Shown here: piece by piece, positions 23,878-32,739 of the stretch
Numbering within the stretch: the first letter of the stretch is position 1
Layout of the letters: every line of letters begins with the position of its first letter
DNA from: Stutzerimonas stutzeri
Lineage (GTDB): Bacteria; Pseudomonadota; Gammaproteobacteria; Pseudomonadales; Pseudomonadaceae
Length of the DNA stretch: 64,000 bases
NCBI RefSeq assembly: GCF_015291885.1
Contig: NZ_CP036186.1
Span: 620,001 to 684,000 of the forward strand
Direction of reading: 5' to 3'
Translations under genes and position numbers: made by a program
Notes under the pieces: generated by a model
What the model was told of the DNA's origin: nothing
The model's database searches: none
Seen by the model: the letters and a program-made list of their open reading frames with translations, nothing else

Positions 23878-24912
23878 ATGAATATTCTGATTGTGGGACC
23901 CAGCTGGGTTGGCGACATGGTGATGGCGCAGACGCTGTTCGTCTGCCTGAAACAGCGCCATCCCGACTGCCAGATCGACGTGCTGGCGCCCGAGTGGAGC
24001 CGGCCGATTCTCGAGCGCATGCCCGAGGTACGTCAGGCGCTGAGCTTTCCGGTCGGGCACGGCGTGCTCGATATGGCGACCCGGCGCACAGTTGCGCAGA
24101 GCCTGCGTGGTCAGTATGAGCAGGCGATCCTCTTGCCCAATTCGCTGAAGTCGGCACTGGTGCCGTTCTTCGCCGGTATTCCCAAGCGCACCGGCTGGCG
24201 CGGCGAAATGCGCTTCTGTCTGCTAAACGATATGCGCAAGCTCGACAAGCAGCGCTATCCGCTGATGATCGAGCGCTTCATGGCGCTGGCGTTCGAGCCT
24301 GGCGCCGAGTTGCCCAGACCGTATCCGACCCCTTCGCTGCGTATCGATCCCGTGACTCGCGATGTGGCACTGGCACGTTTCGGCCTCAGTCTGGATCGTC
24401 CGGTACTGGCGCTGTGTCCGGGCGCCGAGTTCGGCGAATCCAAGCGCTGGCCGGCCGAGCACTTCGCCAAGGTCGCCGAGCTGAAGATTCGTGACGGTTG
24501 GCAAGTCTGGCTGTTCGGCTCGAAAAACGATCATCCGGTGGGCGAGGAGATTCTTGCGCGATTGATTCCTGGTTTGCGCGAGGAAGCAGTGAACCTGGCC
24601 GGCGAAACCAGCCTGGCCGAGGCCATCGACCTGCTCTCCTGTGCCGATGCGGTGGTGTCCAACGATTCCGGTTTGATGCACGTCTCTGCTGCGCTGGCCC
24701 GGCCATTGGTGGCCGTGTACGGCTCCACTTCGCCAGCCTTCACCCCACCACTTTCCGAGCAAGTCGAGGTGGTGCGCCTAGGGCTGGATTGCAGTCCTTG
24801 CTTCGAGCGTACCTGCCGTTTCGGCCACAACAACTGCATGCGCGAGCTGAAGCCGCGCGCGGCGATCGAGGCGCTTGATCGCCTGGCTCCGCAGTCGGTC
24901 GAGGTACGCTGA
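23878..24912 (+). CDS. waaF: ADP-heptose:LPS heptosyltransferase II
   Basis: A 344-residue GT9-family enzyme that adds the second heptose to the LPS inner core at the inner face of the membrane. Typical motifs are MNILIVGPSWVGDMVMAQ at the start, LCPGAEFGESKRWP in the nucleotide-binding half, and VVSNDSGLMHVSAAL near the end. A cysteine-rich DCSPCFERTC segment close to the C-terminus is characteristic of WaaF. It opens the LPS core operon: waaC follows with no gap, and waaG starts one base into the waaC stop. The 74-bp gap before it holds imperfect repeats of a GCTTGAAGCT-like sequence but no clear terminator. Confidence 0.96.
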   Translation: MNILIVGPSWVGDMVMAQTLFVCLKQRHPDCQIDVLAPEWSRPILERMPEVRQALSFPVGHGVLDMATRRTVAQSLRGQYEQAILLPNSLKSALVPFFAGIPKRTGWRGEMRFCLLNDMRKLDKQRYPLMIERFMALAFEPGAELPRPYPTPSLRIDPVTRDVALARFGLSLDRPVLALCPGAEFGESKRWPAEHFAKVAELKIRDGWQVWLFGSKNDHPVGEEILARLIPGLREEAVNLAGETSLAEAIDLLSCADAVVSNDSGLMHVSAALARPLVAVYGSTSPAFTPPLSEQVEVVRLGLDCSPCFERTCRFGHNNCMRELKPRAAIEALDRLAPQSVEVR

Positions 24913-25914
24913 TTGAAGGTCCTGCTGGTCAAAACCTCGTCGTTGGGCGATGTCGTGCATACCCTGCCGGCGCTGACCGACGCGCAGCGGGCGTTGCCCG
25001 GCATTCAGTTCGACTGGGTCGTAGAGGAGGGCTTCGCCGAGATCCCGGCCTGGCATCCAGCGGTGGCGCAGGTGATCCCGGTGGCGATTCGTCGCTGGCG
25101 CAAACATCCGATCGATACCCTGCGTAGCGGCGAGTGGCGACGCTTCAAGGCGCGTCTGCGCGAAAGTCGTTACGACCTGGTAATCGACGCCCAGGGCTTG
25201 CTCAAGAGCGCCTGGCTGACCCGCTACGTCAAGGCGCCGGTCGCCGGGCTGGACCGCGATTCGGCGCGCGAGCCGCTGGCGACACGCTTCTATGATCGGT
25301 GCTATGCCGTGCCGCGTGAGCAGCATGCGCTGGAGCGGGTGCGCCAGCTATTCGCTCAGGCGCTCGGTTATCCGCTGCCGCAGGATGTTGCCGACTACGG
25401 CCTGAATCGCGAGCAGATGGCCGCGCCGAGTGATCAGCCCTATCTGTTGTTCCTGCATGGCACCACCTGGCCGAGCAAGCACTGGCCGGAAGCCTACTGG
25501 CGTGAGATGGCCGAGCGCATGAGCGATTTCGGCTGGGCGATCCGCCTGCCGTGGGGCAATGCCGAAGAGAAGGCGCGGGCCGAGCGCATCGTCAGCGGCA
25601 TAGCCGGCGCGGCGGTGTTGCCGAAGCTCAATCTTGCCGGTGTCGCCCGGGTCATCGCCGGTGCACGCGCCTGCGTCGCGGTGGACACCGGTCTCGGCCA
25701 CCTGGCCGCGGCGCTGGATGTGCCGAGCATTTCGCTTTATGGTCCGACCCTGCCCGGGCGAGTCGGCGCCTATGGGCGCTCTCAGGTGCACCTGTGCGCG
25801 AGCGGGCCGAATGCCGGTCGCGGTGATCGGCGTAAGCCCTGTTTCGACGATTTGCGCCCCGAGCGCGTCGTCACCGAACTGAAAGCCCTGCTGCGGGCCC
25901 CGGAGTCCGTCTGA
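24913..25914 (+). CDS. waaC: LPS heptosyltransferase I
   Basis: A 333-residue GT9 enzyme that transfers the first heptose to Kdo2-lipid A. It begins MKVLLVKTSSLGDVVHTLPALTDA, the conserved WaaC start, so the TTG at 24913 directly after the waaF stop is the initiation codon. LFLHGTTWPSKHWPE and AVDTGLGHLAAALDVP are the two donor-binding segments. The length is normal. Abutting stop and start codons suggest translational coupling to waaF. Confidence 0.95.
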   Translation: MKVLLVKTSSLGDVVHTLPALTDAQRALPGIQFDWVVEEGFAEIPAWHPAVAQVIPVAIRRWRKHPIDTLRSGEWRRFKARLRESRYDLVIDAQGLLKSAWLTRYVKAPVAGLDRDSAREPLATRFYDRCYAVPREQHALERVRQLFAQALGYPLPQDVADYGLNREQMAAPSDQPYLLFLHGTTWPSKHWPEAYWREMAERMSDFGWAIRLPWGNAEEKARAERIVSGIAGAAVLPKLNLAGVARVIAGARACVAVDTGLGHLAAALDVPSISLYGPTLPGRVGAYGRSQVHLCASGPNAGRGDRRKPCFDDLRPERVVTELKALLRAPESV

Positions 25915-27035
25915 TGCAATTGGCGTTCATTCTCTACAAGTACTTTCCCTTTGGCGGGCTGCAGCGCGATTTCATGCGCATTGCCCTCGAATGCCAGCGT
26001 CGCGGCCACTCGATCCGCGTCTACGCGATGATCTGGGAAGGTGACGTGCCTGAAGGCTTCGAGGTACTGATCGCCCCGGTAAAGGCGCTGTTCAACCACA
26101 CCCGCAACGAGCGCTTCACTGTCTGGGTCGAGGCGGATCTGGCTAAGCGGCCGGTCGACCGCGTGATCGGCTTCAACAAGATGCCCGGGCTCGATGTGTA
26201 CTACGCCGCCGACCCCTGTTTCGAGGACAAGGCGCAGACCCTGCGCAACCCTATCTATCGCCGCTGGGGTCGCTATAAACACTTCGCCGAGTACGAGCGC
26301 GCGGTGTTCGCGCCCGAGGCGAAGACCGAAATCCTGATGATCTCCGAGGTGCAGCAGCCGCTGTTCGTCAAACACTACGCCACGCCCCCCGAACGCTTTC
26401 ACCTGTTGCCGCCGGGCACCGCCCAGGATCGCCGCGCGCCGGCCAATGCCGCGCAAATCCGTGCCGAGTTTCGCGAGGAGTTCGAGGTCCGGTCGGAAGA
26501 ACTGCTGCTGGTGCAGATCGGTTCCGGCTTCAAGACCAAGGGGCTGGACCGCAGCCTCAAGGCGCTCGCCGCATTGCCCCGTGAGCTGAGCCAGCGCACA
26601 CGGCTGCTGGTGATCGGCCAGGACGATCCCAAGCCGTTCAAGCTGCAGGCCAAGGCGCTGGGCGTTTCCGGCATGGTCGAGTTTCTCAAGGGGCGTAGCG
26701 ACATTCCACGATTCCTGTTGGGCGCCGATCTGCTCATCCATCCGGCCTACAACGAGAACACCGGTACCGTGCTGCTGGAGGCGCTGGTCGCCGGGCTGCC
26801 GGTGCTGGTCACTGATGTGTGCGGCTATGCGCACTACATTACCGACGCCGACTGCGGTCGCGTGGTGCCCAGCCCGTTCGAACAGCGCACGCTCGACCAG
26901 CTGTTGACGCAGATGCTGAGCGACGAGCAGCAGCGCGCGACCTGGAGCCGCAACGGGTTGGCGTATGCCGCCAGCGCCGATCTGTACTCCATGCCGCAGA
27001 AGGCGGCCGATGTGATCCTTGGAGAGCAGGCATGA
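25914..27035 (+). CDS. waaG: LPS core glucosyltransferase I
   Basis: A 373-residue GT4-family (GT-B fold) enzyme that adds the first outer-core hexose to heptose II. It starts MQLAFILYKYFPFGGLQRDF, with the glycine-rich acceptor loop, and carries the GSGFKTKGLDRSLKAL donor-binding region and the E-x7-E motif in HPAYNENTGTVLLEALVAGLP. The ATG overlaps the waaC stop by one base (TGATG). Length and order (waaF-waaC-waaG-waaP) match P. aeruginosa. In that species the sugar added at this point is GalN. Confidence 0.95.
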   Translation: MQLAFILYKYFPFGGLQRDFMRIALECQRRGHSIRVYAMIWEGDVPEGFEVLIAPVKALFNHTRNERFTVWVEADLAKRPVDRVIGFNKMPGLDVYYAADPCFEDKAQTLRNPIYRRWGRYKHFAEYERAVFAPEAKTEILMISEVQQPLFVKHYATPPERFHLLPPGTAQDRRAPANAAQIRAEFREEFEVRSEELLLVQIGSGFKTKGLDRSLKALAALPRELSQRTRLLVIGQDDPKPFKLQAKALGVSGMVEFLKGRSDIPRFLLGADLLIHPAYNENTGTVLLEALVAGLPVLVTDVCGYAHYITDADCGRVVPSPFEQRTLDQLLTQMLSDEQQRATWSRNGLAYAASADLYSMPQKAADVILGEQA

Positions 27036-27246
27036 GGCCCATGACCGGCATGTCCCCAAGCCGATCGCAAGCCACAGGCTTGCCCACAGCACTCAAAAGC
27101 CACGCCCCGAGGTCGGGCCCCCCACAAACGTGTCGAGTGCCCGCCGATTCCGTGGGTGGTGCGCTCTCGCGGCGATTGCAGCCTGCAGGCCTGCGCGGGT
27201 TTTCAGCTCCTCGACCAGGGTTGATGCCTCGAGCTGCGGAGGCTAC
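27036..27246 (+). other. Unusual 211-bp gap inside the LPS core operon
   Basis: No ORF here has coding character, although the stretch is open in the waaP frame. It contains a GC-rich hairpin-like CCCCGAGGTCGGGC segment and CCTGCAGGCCTGC. The waaC-waaG and waaP-wapP junctions around it overlap, so the gap is out of pattern. It may hold an internal promoter or be the remains of an insertion. Confidence 0.5.
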
Positions 27247-28053
27247 ATGCGACTGATTTTATCGGAGCCGTTCAAAAGCCTCTGGCACGGCAAGGATCCC
27301 TTCGTAGAAGTCGAGCGTATTGAAGGTCAGGTCTACCGCGAGCTGGAAGGCCGCCGCACGCTGCGTACCGAGGTAGAGGGACGCGGATACTTCGTTAAGA
27401 TCCACCGTGGCATCGGCTGGGGCGAGATCACCAAAAATCTGCTCACGGCCAAGGCGCCAGTGCTTGGCGCTGGTCAGGAGTGGCGCGCGATTCAGCGGCT
27501 GCATGAAGTGGGTGTTCCTACCATGACCGCAGTTGCTTACGGCGAGCGTGGCAGCAATCCGGCGACTCAACACTCCTTCATCATCACCGAAGAGCTGGCG
27601 CCGACCGTCAGCCTCGAGGACTTCTCGGCAAACTGGCGAGAACAGCCCCCGGCGCCGGCACTCAAGCGTGCGCTGATCGCCGAGGTCGCGCGCATGGCCG
27701 GTACCATGCACCGTGCCGGCGTCAACCACCGCGATTTCTATATTTGCCACTTTCTGCTGCATACCGACAAGCCGGTGACAGCAAGTGATTTCCGTCTGTC
27801 GCTGATCGACCTGCACCGCGCGCAGGCCCGCAGCCAGACGCCGCGGCGTTGGCGCAACAAGGACCTGGCAGGACTGTATTTCTCGGCACTGGAGATCGGC
27901 CTGACCCGTGGCGACAAGTTGCGCTTCCTGCGCGACTACTTCCAGCAACCAGTGCGCGAAATCCTGCACGAGGAGGCGTCCCTGCTGGTCTGGTTGCAGC
28001 GCAGGGCGGAAAAACTGCAGGGCCGCAAGCAGCGCTACGGAGGGGCACTTTGA
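27247..28053 (+). CDS. waaP: LPS core heptose I kinase
   Basis: A 268-residue kinase that phosphorylates heptose I of the inner core, which in Pseudomonas is needed for outer-membrane integrity. The fold is protein-kinase-like: VKIHRGIGWGEITKNLL near the N-terminus, HRDFYICHFLL with the catalytic Asp at about 163, and LIDLHRAQ with the metal-binding Asp. GGAGG lies just upstream of the ATG at 27247, which begins the conserved MRLILSEPFKSLWHGKDPF sequence. Its stop overlaps the next start (TGATG). It is the first of four kinase-family genes in a row. Confidence 0.95.
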   Translation: MRLILSEPFKSLWHGKDPFVEVERIEGQVYRELEGRRTLRTEVEGRGYFVKIHRGIGWGEITKNLLTAKAPVLGAGQEWRAIQRLHEVGVPTMTAVAYGERGSNPATQHSFIITEELAPTVSLEDFSANWREQPPAPALKRALIAEVARMAGTMHRAGVNHRDFYICHFLLHTDKPVTASDFRLSLIDLHRAQARSQTPRRWRNKDLAGLYFSALEIGLTRGDKLRFLRDYFQQPVREILHEEASLLVWLQRRAEKLQGRKQRYGGAL

Positions 28054-28787
28054 TGGCTGGCTGGACACTGGATCCAGCATACGCTGACCTTCGGGATGAG
28101 TTCGGCAGCCTGATGACTGTATTTGCGCTTGAGGGTGAGCGCCTGACGAAAGACCCGTTGTCGGAAGTCATTCGTGTCGAACTCAATGGTGTGCGTTATT
28201 ACGTCAAACGCTACTCGGGGGCAGGCAAGGGCTTGCGGCGATTCGTTGGGCGCCCACGAGTAAAGGCCGAGTGGCAGAATCTAATGCTCTTTCGCCGCTG
28301 GGGCATCCCGACCGCCCCAATCGTGGCATACGGCATGGAGCGCCGAGGCGGCGCATTTTTACGAGGCGCTTTGATCACCCGCGAATTGGAGCAGACCGAA
28401 GATCTGGCTTTGCTGGCGGCAAGCCATGATCCTCGCCTTCGTGATCGGCGCTGGGTACATGAAGTCAGCCTGCAACTGGCGCGCTCGACTCGCGCATTGC
28501 ATGACCGGGGCTTCGCCCACAATGATCTCAAATGGCGCAACCTGCTGGTTGATCCGCAGCGGCGCTTGTATTTGATTGATTGTCCGACCGGCTCATTCTG
28601 GCGCGGCCCGTTTCTGCAGCGGCGCATCGTCAAGGATCTAGCCTGTTTGGACAAGGTGGCCAAGTACCAGCTTACTCGCACTCAGCGCCTGAGATTCTAT
28701 TTGCAGTATTGCCAGCGCCCGCGGCTGGCACCCCAGGACAAGCCGCGGATACGGCAGATATTGAACTACTTTCAGGGACGAGAATGA
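28053..28787 (+). CDS. wapP: LPS core kinase-family protein WapP
   Basis: A 244-residue member of the lipopolysaccharide kinase family. The ATP-site lysine is in RYYVKRYSG, the catalytic loop reads HNDLKWRNLL, and LIDCP supplies the metal-binding Asp, so the enzyme looks active. In P. aeruginosa the equivalent gene (PA5008) is one of three proposed inner-core kinases with WaaP and WapQ; the exact site it modifies is not established. The start overlaps the waaP stop by one base, and its stop overlaps the next start by four (ATGA), which indicates tight coupling. Confidence 0.87.
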   Translation: MAGWTLDPAYADLRDEFGSLMTVFALEGERLTKDPLSEVIRVELNGVRYYVKRYSGAGKGLRRFVGRPRVKAEWQNLMLFRRWGIPTAPIVAYGMERRGGAFLRGALITRELEQTEDLALLAASHDPRLRDRRWVHEVSLQLARSTRALHDRGFAHNDLKWRNLLVDPQRRLYLIDCPTGSFWRGPFLQRRIVKDLACLDKVAKYQLTRTQRLRFYLQYCQRPRLAPQDKPRIRQILNYFQGRE

Positions 28788-29530
28788 CTGATTTCATAGA
28801 AGAGTCCGACCGTCCTTTACTCGAGCGCAGCGGCCTAAGTGACTTCGACGCGCTCTGGGCTGTACAGCTCGAAGCTGTGGATGAGCCGAATATCGAGCGC
28901 GGAGGGTGGAGCAGCGTCTTTCGGCTTGAGCTCAATGGCGCGGCCTTCTACCTCAAACGGCAGAGCAATCACCTGACGCGGAGCCTGACGCACCCGTTTG
29001 GCGAGCCCACTTTCGCCCGAGAATTCCGCAGTATCCGCCGCTACGCTCAGCTTGGTGTACCGGCATTACAGGCGAGCTTTTTCGGCCAGCGCAAGGTGGG
29101 TGGAGAGCGGCGAGCAGTCCTTTTGACTCGTGCGTTGGATGGCTGGATGGATTTGGATGGTTGGCTAGCTCAATGGCCGCAGCTGGCCGAATCGCAACGC
29201 CAATCGATCCTTCGCGCAACCGGAAAGTTGGCTCGCGCCCTTCACCGAGCGGGGCAAATGCATGGCTGCTTCTATCCCAAACATATCTTCCTGCGAGAGC
29301 TAGCTGGTCAGTGGCAGGCTTGTCTTATCGATCTGGAAAAAACGCGCCCGCTGCTGTTTGGCCAGCGTGACCGTATCAGGGATTTGGAGCCACTCGTGCG
29401 TCGTGCTGCCTGTATTGGTGACGACGGCGTGCGCTCCCTGCTGTCAACTTACCTTGATGACGATCGCTTGCTCGATTCATGGGTGCAGCGCCTCAATCGT
29501 CGGCGCAGAGAAAAAGAGGCGCGTGGATGA
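28784..29530 (+). CDS. wapQ: LPS core kinase-like protein WapQ (InaA type), catalytic Asp replaced
   Basis: A 248-residue InaA-type protein of the lipopolysaccharide kinase family. A lysine strand (AFYLKRQSN) and a later CLIDLEKTR with a metal-site Asp are present. The expected HRDFY catalytic loop reads HGCFYPKHIFL here, so the aspartate used as base in WaaP is a cysteine. It may be a pseudokinase or use a different residue. The order equals PA5007. It overlaps the previous and next genes by ATGA, so all are made together. The N-terminus begins MTDFIEESDRPLLERSGL. Confidence 0.82.
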   Translation: MTDFIEESDRPLLERSGLSDFDALWAVQLEAVDEPNIERGGWSSVFRLELNGAAFYLKRQSNHLTRSLTHPFGEPTFAREFRSIRRYAQLGVPALQASFFGQRKVGGERRAVLLTRALDGWMDLDGWLAQWPQLAESQRQSILRATGKLARALHRAGQMHGCFYPKHIFLRELAGQWQACLIDLEKTRPLLFGQRDRIRDLEPLVRRAACIGDDGVRSLLSTYLDDDRLLDSWVQRLNRRRREKEARG

Positions 29531-30972
29531 ATCTGTCCCAGTTGGCTGGTACGGGGCGTCAGCCAGGCAGCCCGCTACAAGTAGCGCTGCCTGGTAATGG
29601 AGTGCTGAATATTGTTCGCTGGCTGCGGATTTTGCCTGGTCATCGATATGTCGGTTGTGCCGAGTGGAACGGTCGCACCGTACTGGCCAAGCTGATAGTG
29701 GGCTCCAAAGCGCAGCGTCATCATCAGCTCGAGCGAAGTGGCGCGCGGCTAATGGCGGAGCAGCAGCTGCCGACGCCCGGCTTGCTGGCCGAGGGGTGGC
29801 AGGAGGGCGAAGGTGGCTGGCTGATTTTCGATTGGCTCGACGATGCCGAAAGCCTCTGGGATGCCTGGCGCGCTGTAGAAACTGATGTGATGCTGTCTGA
29901 CGGGCAAAGGGGTGTCCTTGGCGAAGCACTTGAATTGATCGCCAGGATGCATGCGCGCGGCATCTGGCAGGCCGATCTGCATCTCGATAACTTATTGCGG
30001 GCGGGCGACCAGCTTTACGTTGTCGATGGCGGCGGTGTGAAAGCGAAAGTGCCCGGAGCTCCGTTGTGCCGCGAGCAAGTGCTGGAAAATCTTGGCGTGT
30101 TCTTCGCGCAGTTGCCCGCGGAGGTCGATCCGTTCATTGAAGAGCTGCTGGTCCACTACCTGCTCGCCAATAGCGAGCATGCGTTGCCGCTGGAAGCGTT
30201 GCTCAAAGACATTCACAAGACTCGCGCCTGGCGCTTGAACGATTATCTGAAGAAGGTAGCGCGCGACTGTAGTCTGTTCAGTGCGCGTATCGGCGCGTTT
30301 GGTGCGCAGGTGGTGCGGCGTGACGAGGAAGCAGCGCTGCGGGTTGTTCTCGCTGATCCCAATGCATTTATCGCACAAGGCGAGCTTCTGAAAGACGGTG
30401 GCAGCGCGACGGTCGCCAGCATTGAGTCGAACGGTCGAGCGCTTCTTATCAAGCGCTACAACATCAAGAATCCGCTGCATTGGCTCAAACGCTTCTGGCG
30501 CCCCAGCCGGGCCTGGCACAGTTGGGTCGAAGGTAACCGTCTCGATTTCTTAGGGATTGCCACGCCCCGCCTGCTGGCTGTGATCGAGCGTCGTTGGTTG
30601 TGGATGCGTGGCCCTGCGTGGCTAATTACCGAATTGCTGCACGGTAAAGATATAATCGCGCGTTTTAAGCCATACCTGGATGGTTGCCCGCCCGAGCTTG
30701 AGCTGTCCGCTTTGGATCGACTGTTCGCTGCGCTGATTCGTCAGCGCATCAGTCATGGCGATCTAAAGGGACATAATCTGTTTTGGGAGCAGGGTCGTTG
30801 GGTCCTGATCGACCTTGATGCTGTGCAGCAGCACAACAGCGACTCGAGCTTTGCACGCGCCTATGCCAAGGATCGTGCACGCTTTCTGCGTAACTGGCCG
30901 GTCGATAGCGCCCTGTATCGGCTGCTTGACCAACGTTTACCCGCGGTGCCCGGCACCCGTATCGAAGATTAA
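29527..30972 (+). CDS. Tandem double kinase-like protein of the LPS core cluster
   Basis: A 481-residue protein made of two kinase-like halves. The first (about 40-215) has WQADLHLDNLL and VVDGGGVK in the places of HxDxxxxN and DFG. The second (about 290-470) has ALLIKRYNIK as its lysine strand, then HGDLKGHNLFW and LIDLDAV, a standard active site. The position corresponds to PA5006 of P. aeruginosa. The substrate is unknown; the context points to inner-core LPS sugars. The first half may act as a regulatory or second-site kinase. Start overlaps the wapQ stop (ATGA). Confidence 0.83.
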   Translation: MNLSQLAGTGRQPGSPLQVALPGNGVLNIVRWLRILPGHRYVGCAEWNGRTVLAKLIVGSKAQRHHQLERSGARLMAEQQLPTPGLLAEGWQEGEGGWLIFDWLDDAESLWDAWRAVETDVMLSDGQRGVLGEALELIARMHARGIWQADLHLDNLLRAGDQLYVVDGGGVKAKVPGAPLCREQVLENLGVFFAQLPAEVDPFIEELLVHYLLANSEHALPLEALLKDIHKTRAWRLNDYLKKVARDCSLFSARIGAFGAQVVRRDEEAALRVVLADPNAFIAQGELLKDGGSATVASIESNGRALLIKRYNIKNPLHWLKRFWRPSRAWHSWVEGNRLDFLGIATPRLLAVIERRWLWMRGPAWLITELLHGKDIIARFKPYLDGCPPELELSALDRLFAALIRQRISHGDLKGHNLFWEQGRWVLIDLDAVQQHNSDSSFARAYAKDRARFLRNWPVDSALYRLLDQRLPAVPGTRIED

Positions 30973-30984
30973 GAGGCATTACCC

Positions 30985-32739
30985 GTGGCATTGACGATTC
31001 TCGGCCTTTCCGGCGCCCTCAGTCATGATCCTTCCGCCGCCCTGTATATCGACGGCAAGCTGATCGCCGCCGTCGAAGAAGAACGCTTCGTGCGCGACAA
31101 GCATGCCAAGAACCGCATGCCCTACGAGTCGGCCAAGTTCTGCCTGGAACAGGCGGGTATCAAGCCATCCGATGTCGACGTGGTGGCGATTCCCTTCGCA
31201 CCGATCAGCATCTTCGAGAAGGCCCGCTGGCATTACGCCAAGCGCTACTGGTACGCCCCGGACCGCGCGCTGGACGCCATTCTCATGGGCAACCGCCGCT
31301 ACCACCGCTACAAGAAGCGCATCCAGTGGTGCCTGCAGCAGCTCGGCTTCGACCTGAAGAAGGTTAAGCTGCAGCCGGTCGAGCATCACCTGGCTCACGC
31401 TTCCAGCGCCTACCACTGCTCGGGCTTCACCGAGAAGACCGCCATCCTCGGTATCGACGGCAAGGGGGAGTACGCCACCACCTTCTTCGGTTGGGGCGAA
31501 AACGGCAAGATCCACAAGATCAAGGAATTCTACGACCCGGATTCGCTCGGCGGCCTCTACGGCGCCATCACCGAGTACCTCGGTTTCGAGATGCTCGACG
31601 GCGAGTTCAAGGTCATGGGCATGGCGCCCTACGGCGATGCGGCGAAGTACGATTTCTCCCGCCTGGCGAAGTTCGAGAACGGCGAGCTGACCGTCAACAC
31701 CGACTACGCAAACGTCATCGGCTTCCGCCGCTACAAGGAAAACGGCAAGGGCTACTACTTCTCCCCCAAGCTGATCGAATGGCTCGGGCCCAAGCGCGAA
31801 GGCGACATCGCCGACGATCCCTACATCCATTACGCCGCGGCCATGCAGGCGCTGTTCGAGAAGCTGGCGCTGGAGATGATGGAGTACTACTTGGGTGACA
31901 TCATCAAGCAGACAGGCAAGATCGCCTTCGCCGGTGGCTGCGCGCTGAACGTCAAGCTCAACCAGAAGATCATCGCCCGGCCCGAGGTCAAGGAACTGTT
32001 CGTCCAGCCGGCTTCCGGCGATGCCGGCACCGCGGTGGGCGCCGCTGCCTACGTCTCGCACCAGCGCGGCGTGCCGGTGGAAAAGATGGAACACGTCTAC
32101 CTCGGCCCCGCCTACAGCAACGAGGACGTCATCGCTGCCTGCGCGCGCCACCCGAACAAGCCGACGTGGCAGAAGATCGACGATGTGCCCGAGCGCATCG
32201 CCAAGATCATGGTCGACGGCAACCCGGTGGCCTGGTTCCAAGGTCGCATGGAGTTCGGCCCGCGCGCTCTTGGTGGCCGTTCCATCATCGGCTGCCCCAG
32301 CGTGCCGGGCGTTGCCGACCGCATCAACGAGCAGATCAAGTTCCGCGAGCGCTGGCGCCCTTTCTGCCCATCGATGCTCGACACCGTGGCGCCGCAGATG
32401 CTCAAGGTCGATCACCCAAGCCCCTTCATGACCTTCACCTTCGAGGTCAACGAGGGCTGGAAAGAGCGCGTCGGCGAAGTCGTCCACGAAGACGGCACCT
32501 CCCGCGCCCAGGTCCTAGAACGCCGCTATAACCCGCGCTGGTACGACCTGATGCTGGAGCTGGAAAAACTCACCGGCAATGGCGTCTCGCTCAATACCTC
32601 CCTCAACCGCCGTGGCGAACCCATGGTCTGCTCGCCGACCGATGCGTTGAACATGTTCTATGGGTCGGATCTGCAGTATCTGATCATGGAGGATGTTTTG
32701 GTGGTGAAGGAAACGAAGGGCAGGCATGACCAGCCCTAA
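30985..32739 (+). CDS. wapO: LPS core carbamoyltransferase (NodU/CmcH family)
   Basis: A 584-residue O-carbamoyltransferase that uses carbamoyl phosphate and ATP. The N-terminal YrdC/TsaD-like half begins with LGLSGALSHDPSAALYIDGK and carries HHLAHASSAY and GIDGKGEYATT; the C-terminal half has the EFGPRALGGRSII and NTSLNRRGEPMV motifs of the family. In P. aeruginosa core LPS a carbamoyl group is carried on heptose II, and the equivalent gene is PA5005. Start is GTG at 30985, 12 bp after the previous gene, with AGAGGC just before it. GC content is higher than in the glycosyltransferase genes that follow. Confidence 0.9.
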   Translation: MALTILGLSGALSHDPSAALYIDGKLIAAVEEERFVRDKHAKNRMPYESAKFCLEQAGIKPSDVDVVAIPFAPISIFEKARWHYAKRYWYAPDRALDAILMGNRRYHRYKKRIQWCLQQLGFDLKKVKLQPVEHHLAHASSAYHCSGFTEKTAILGIDGKGEYATTFFGWGENGKIHKIKEFYDPDSLGGLYGAITEYLGFEMLDGEFKVMGMAPYGDAAKYDFSRLAKFENGELTVNTDYANVIGFRRYKENGKGYYFSPKLIEWLGPKREGDIADDPYIHYAAAMQALFEKLALEMMEYYLGDIIKQTGKIAFAGGCALNVKLNQKIIARPEVKELFVQPASGDAGTAVGAAAYVSHQRGVPVEKMEHVYLGPAYSNEDVIAACARHPNKPTWQKIDDVPERIAKIMVDGNPVAWFQGRMEFGPRALGGRSIIGCPSVPGVADRINEQIKFRERWRPFCPSMLDTVAPQMLKVDHPSPFMTFTFEVNEGWKERVGEVVHEDGTSRAQVLERRYNPRWYDLMLELEKLTGNGVSLNTSLNRRGEPMVCSPTDALNMFYGSDLQYLIMEDVLVVKETKGRHDQP

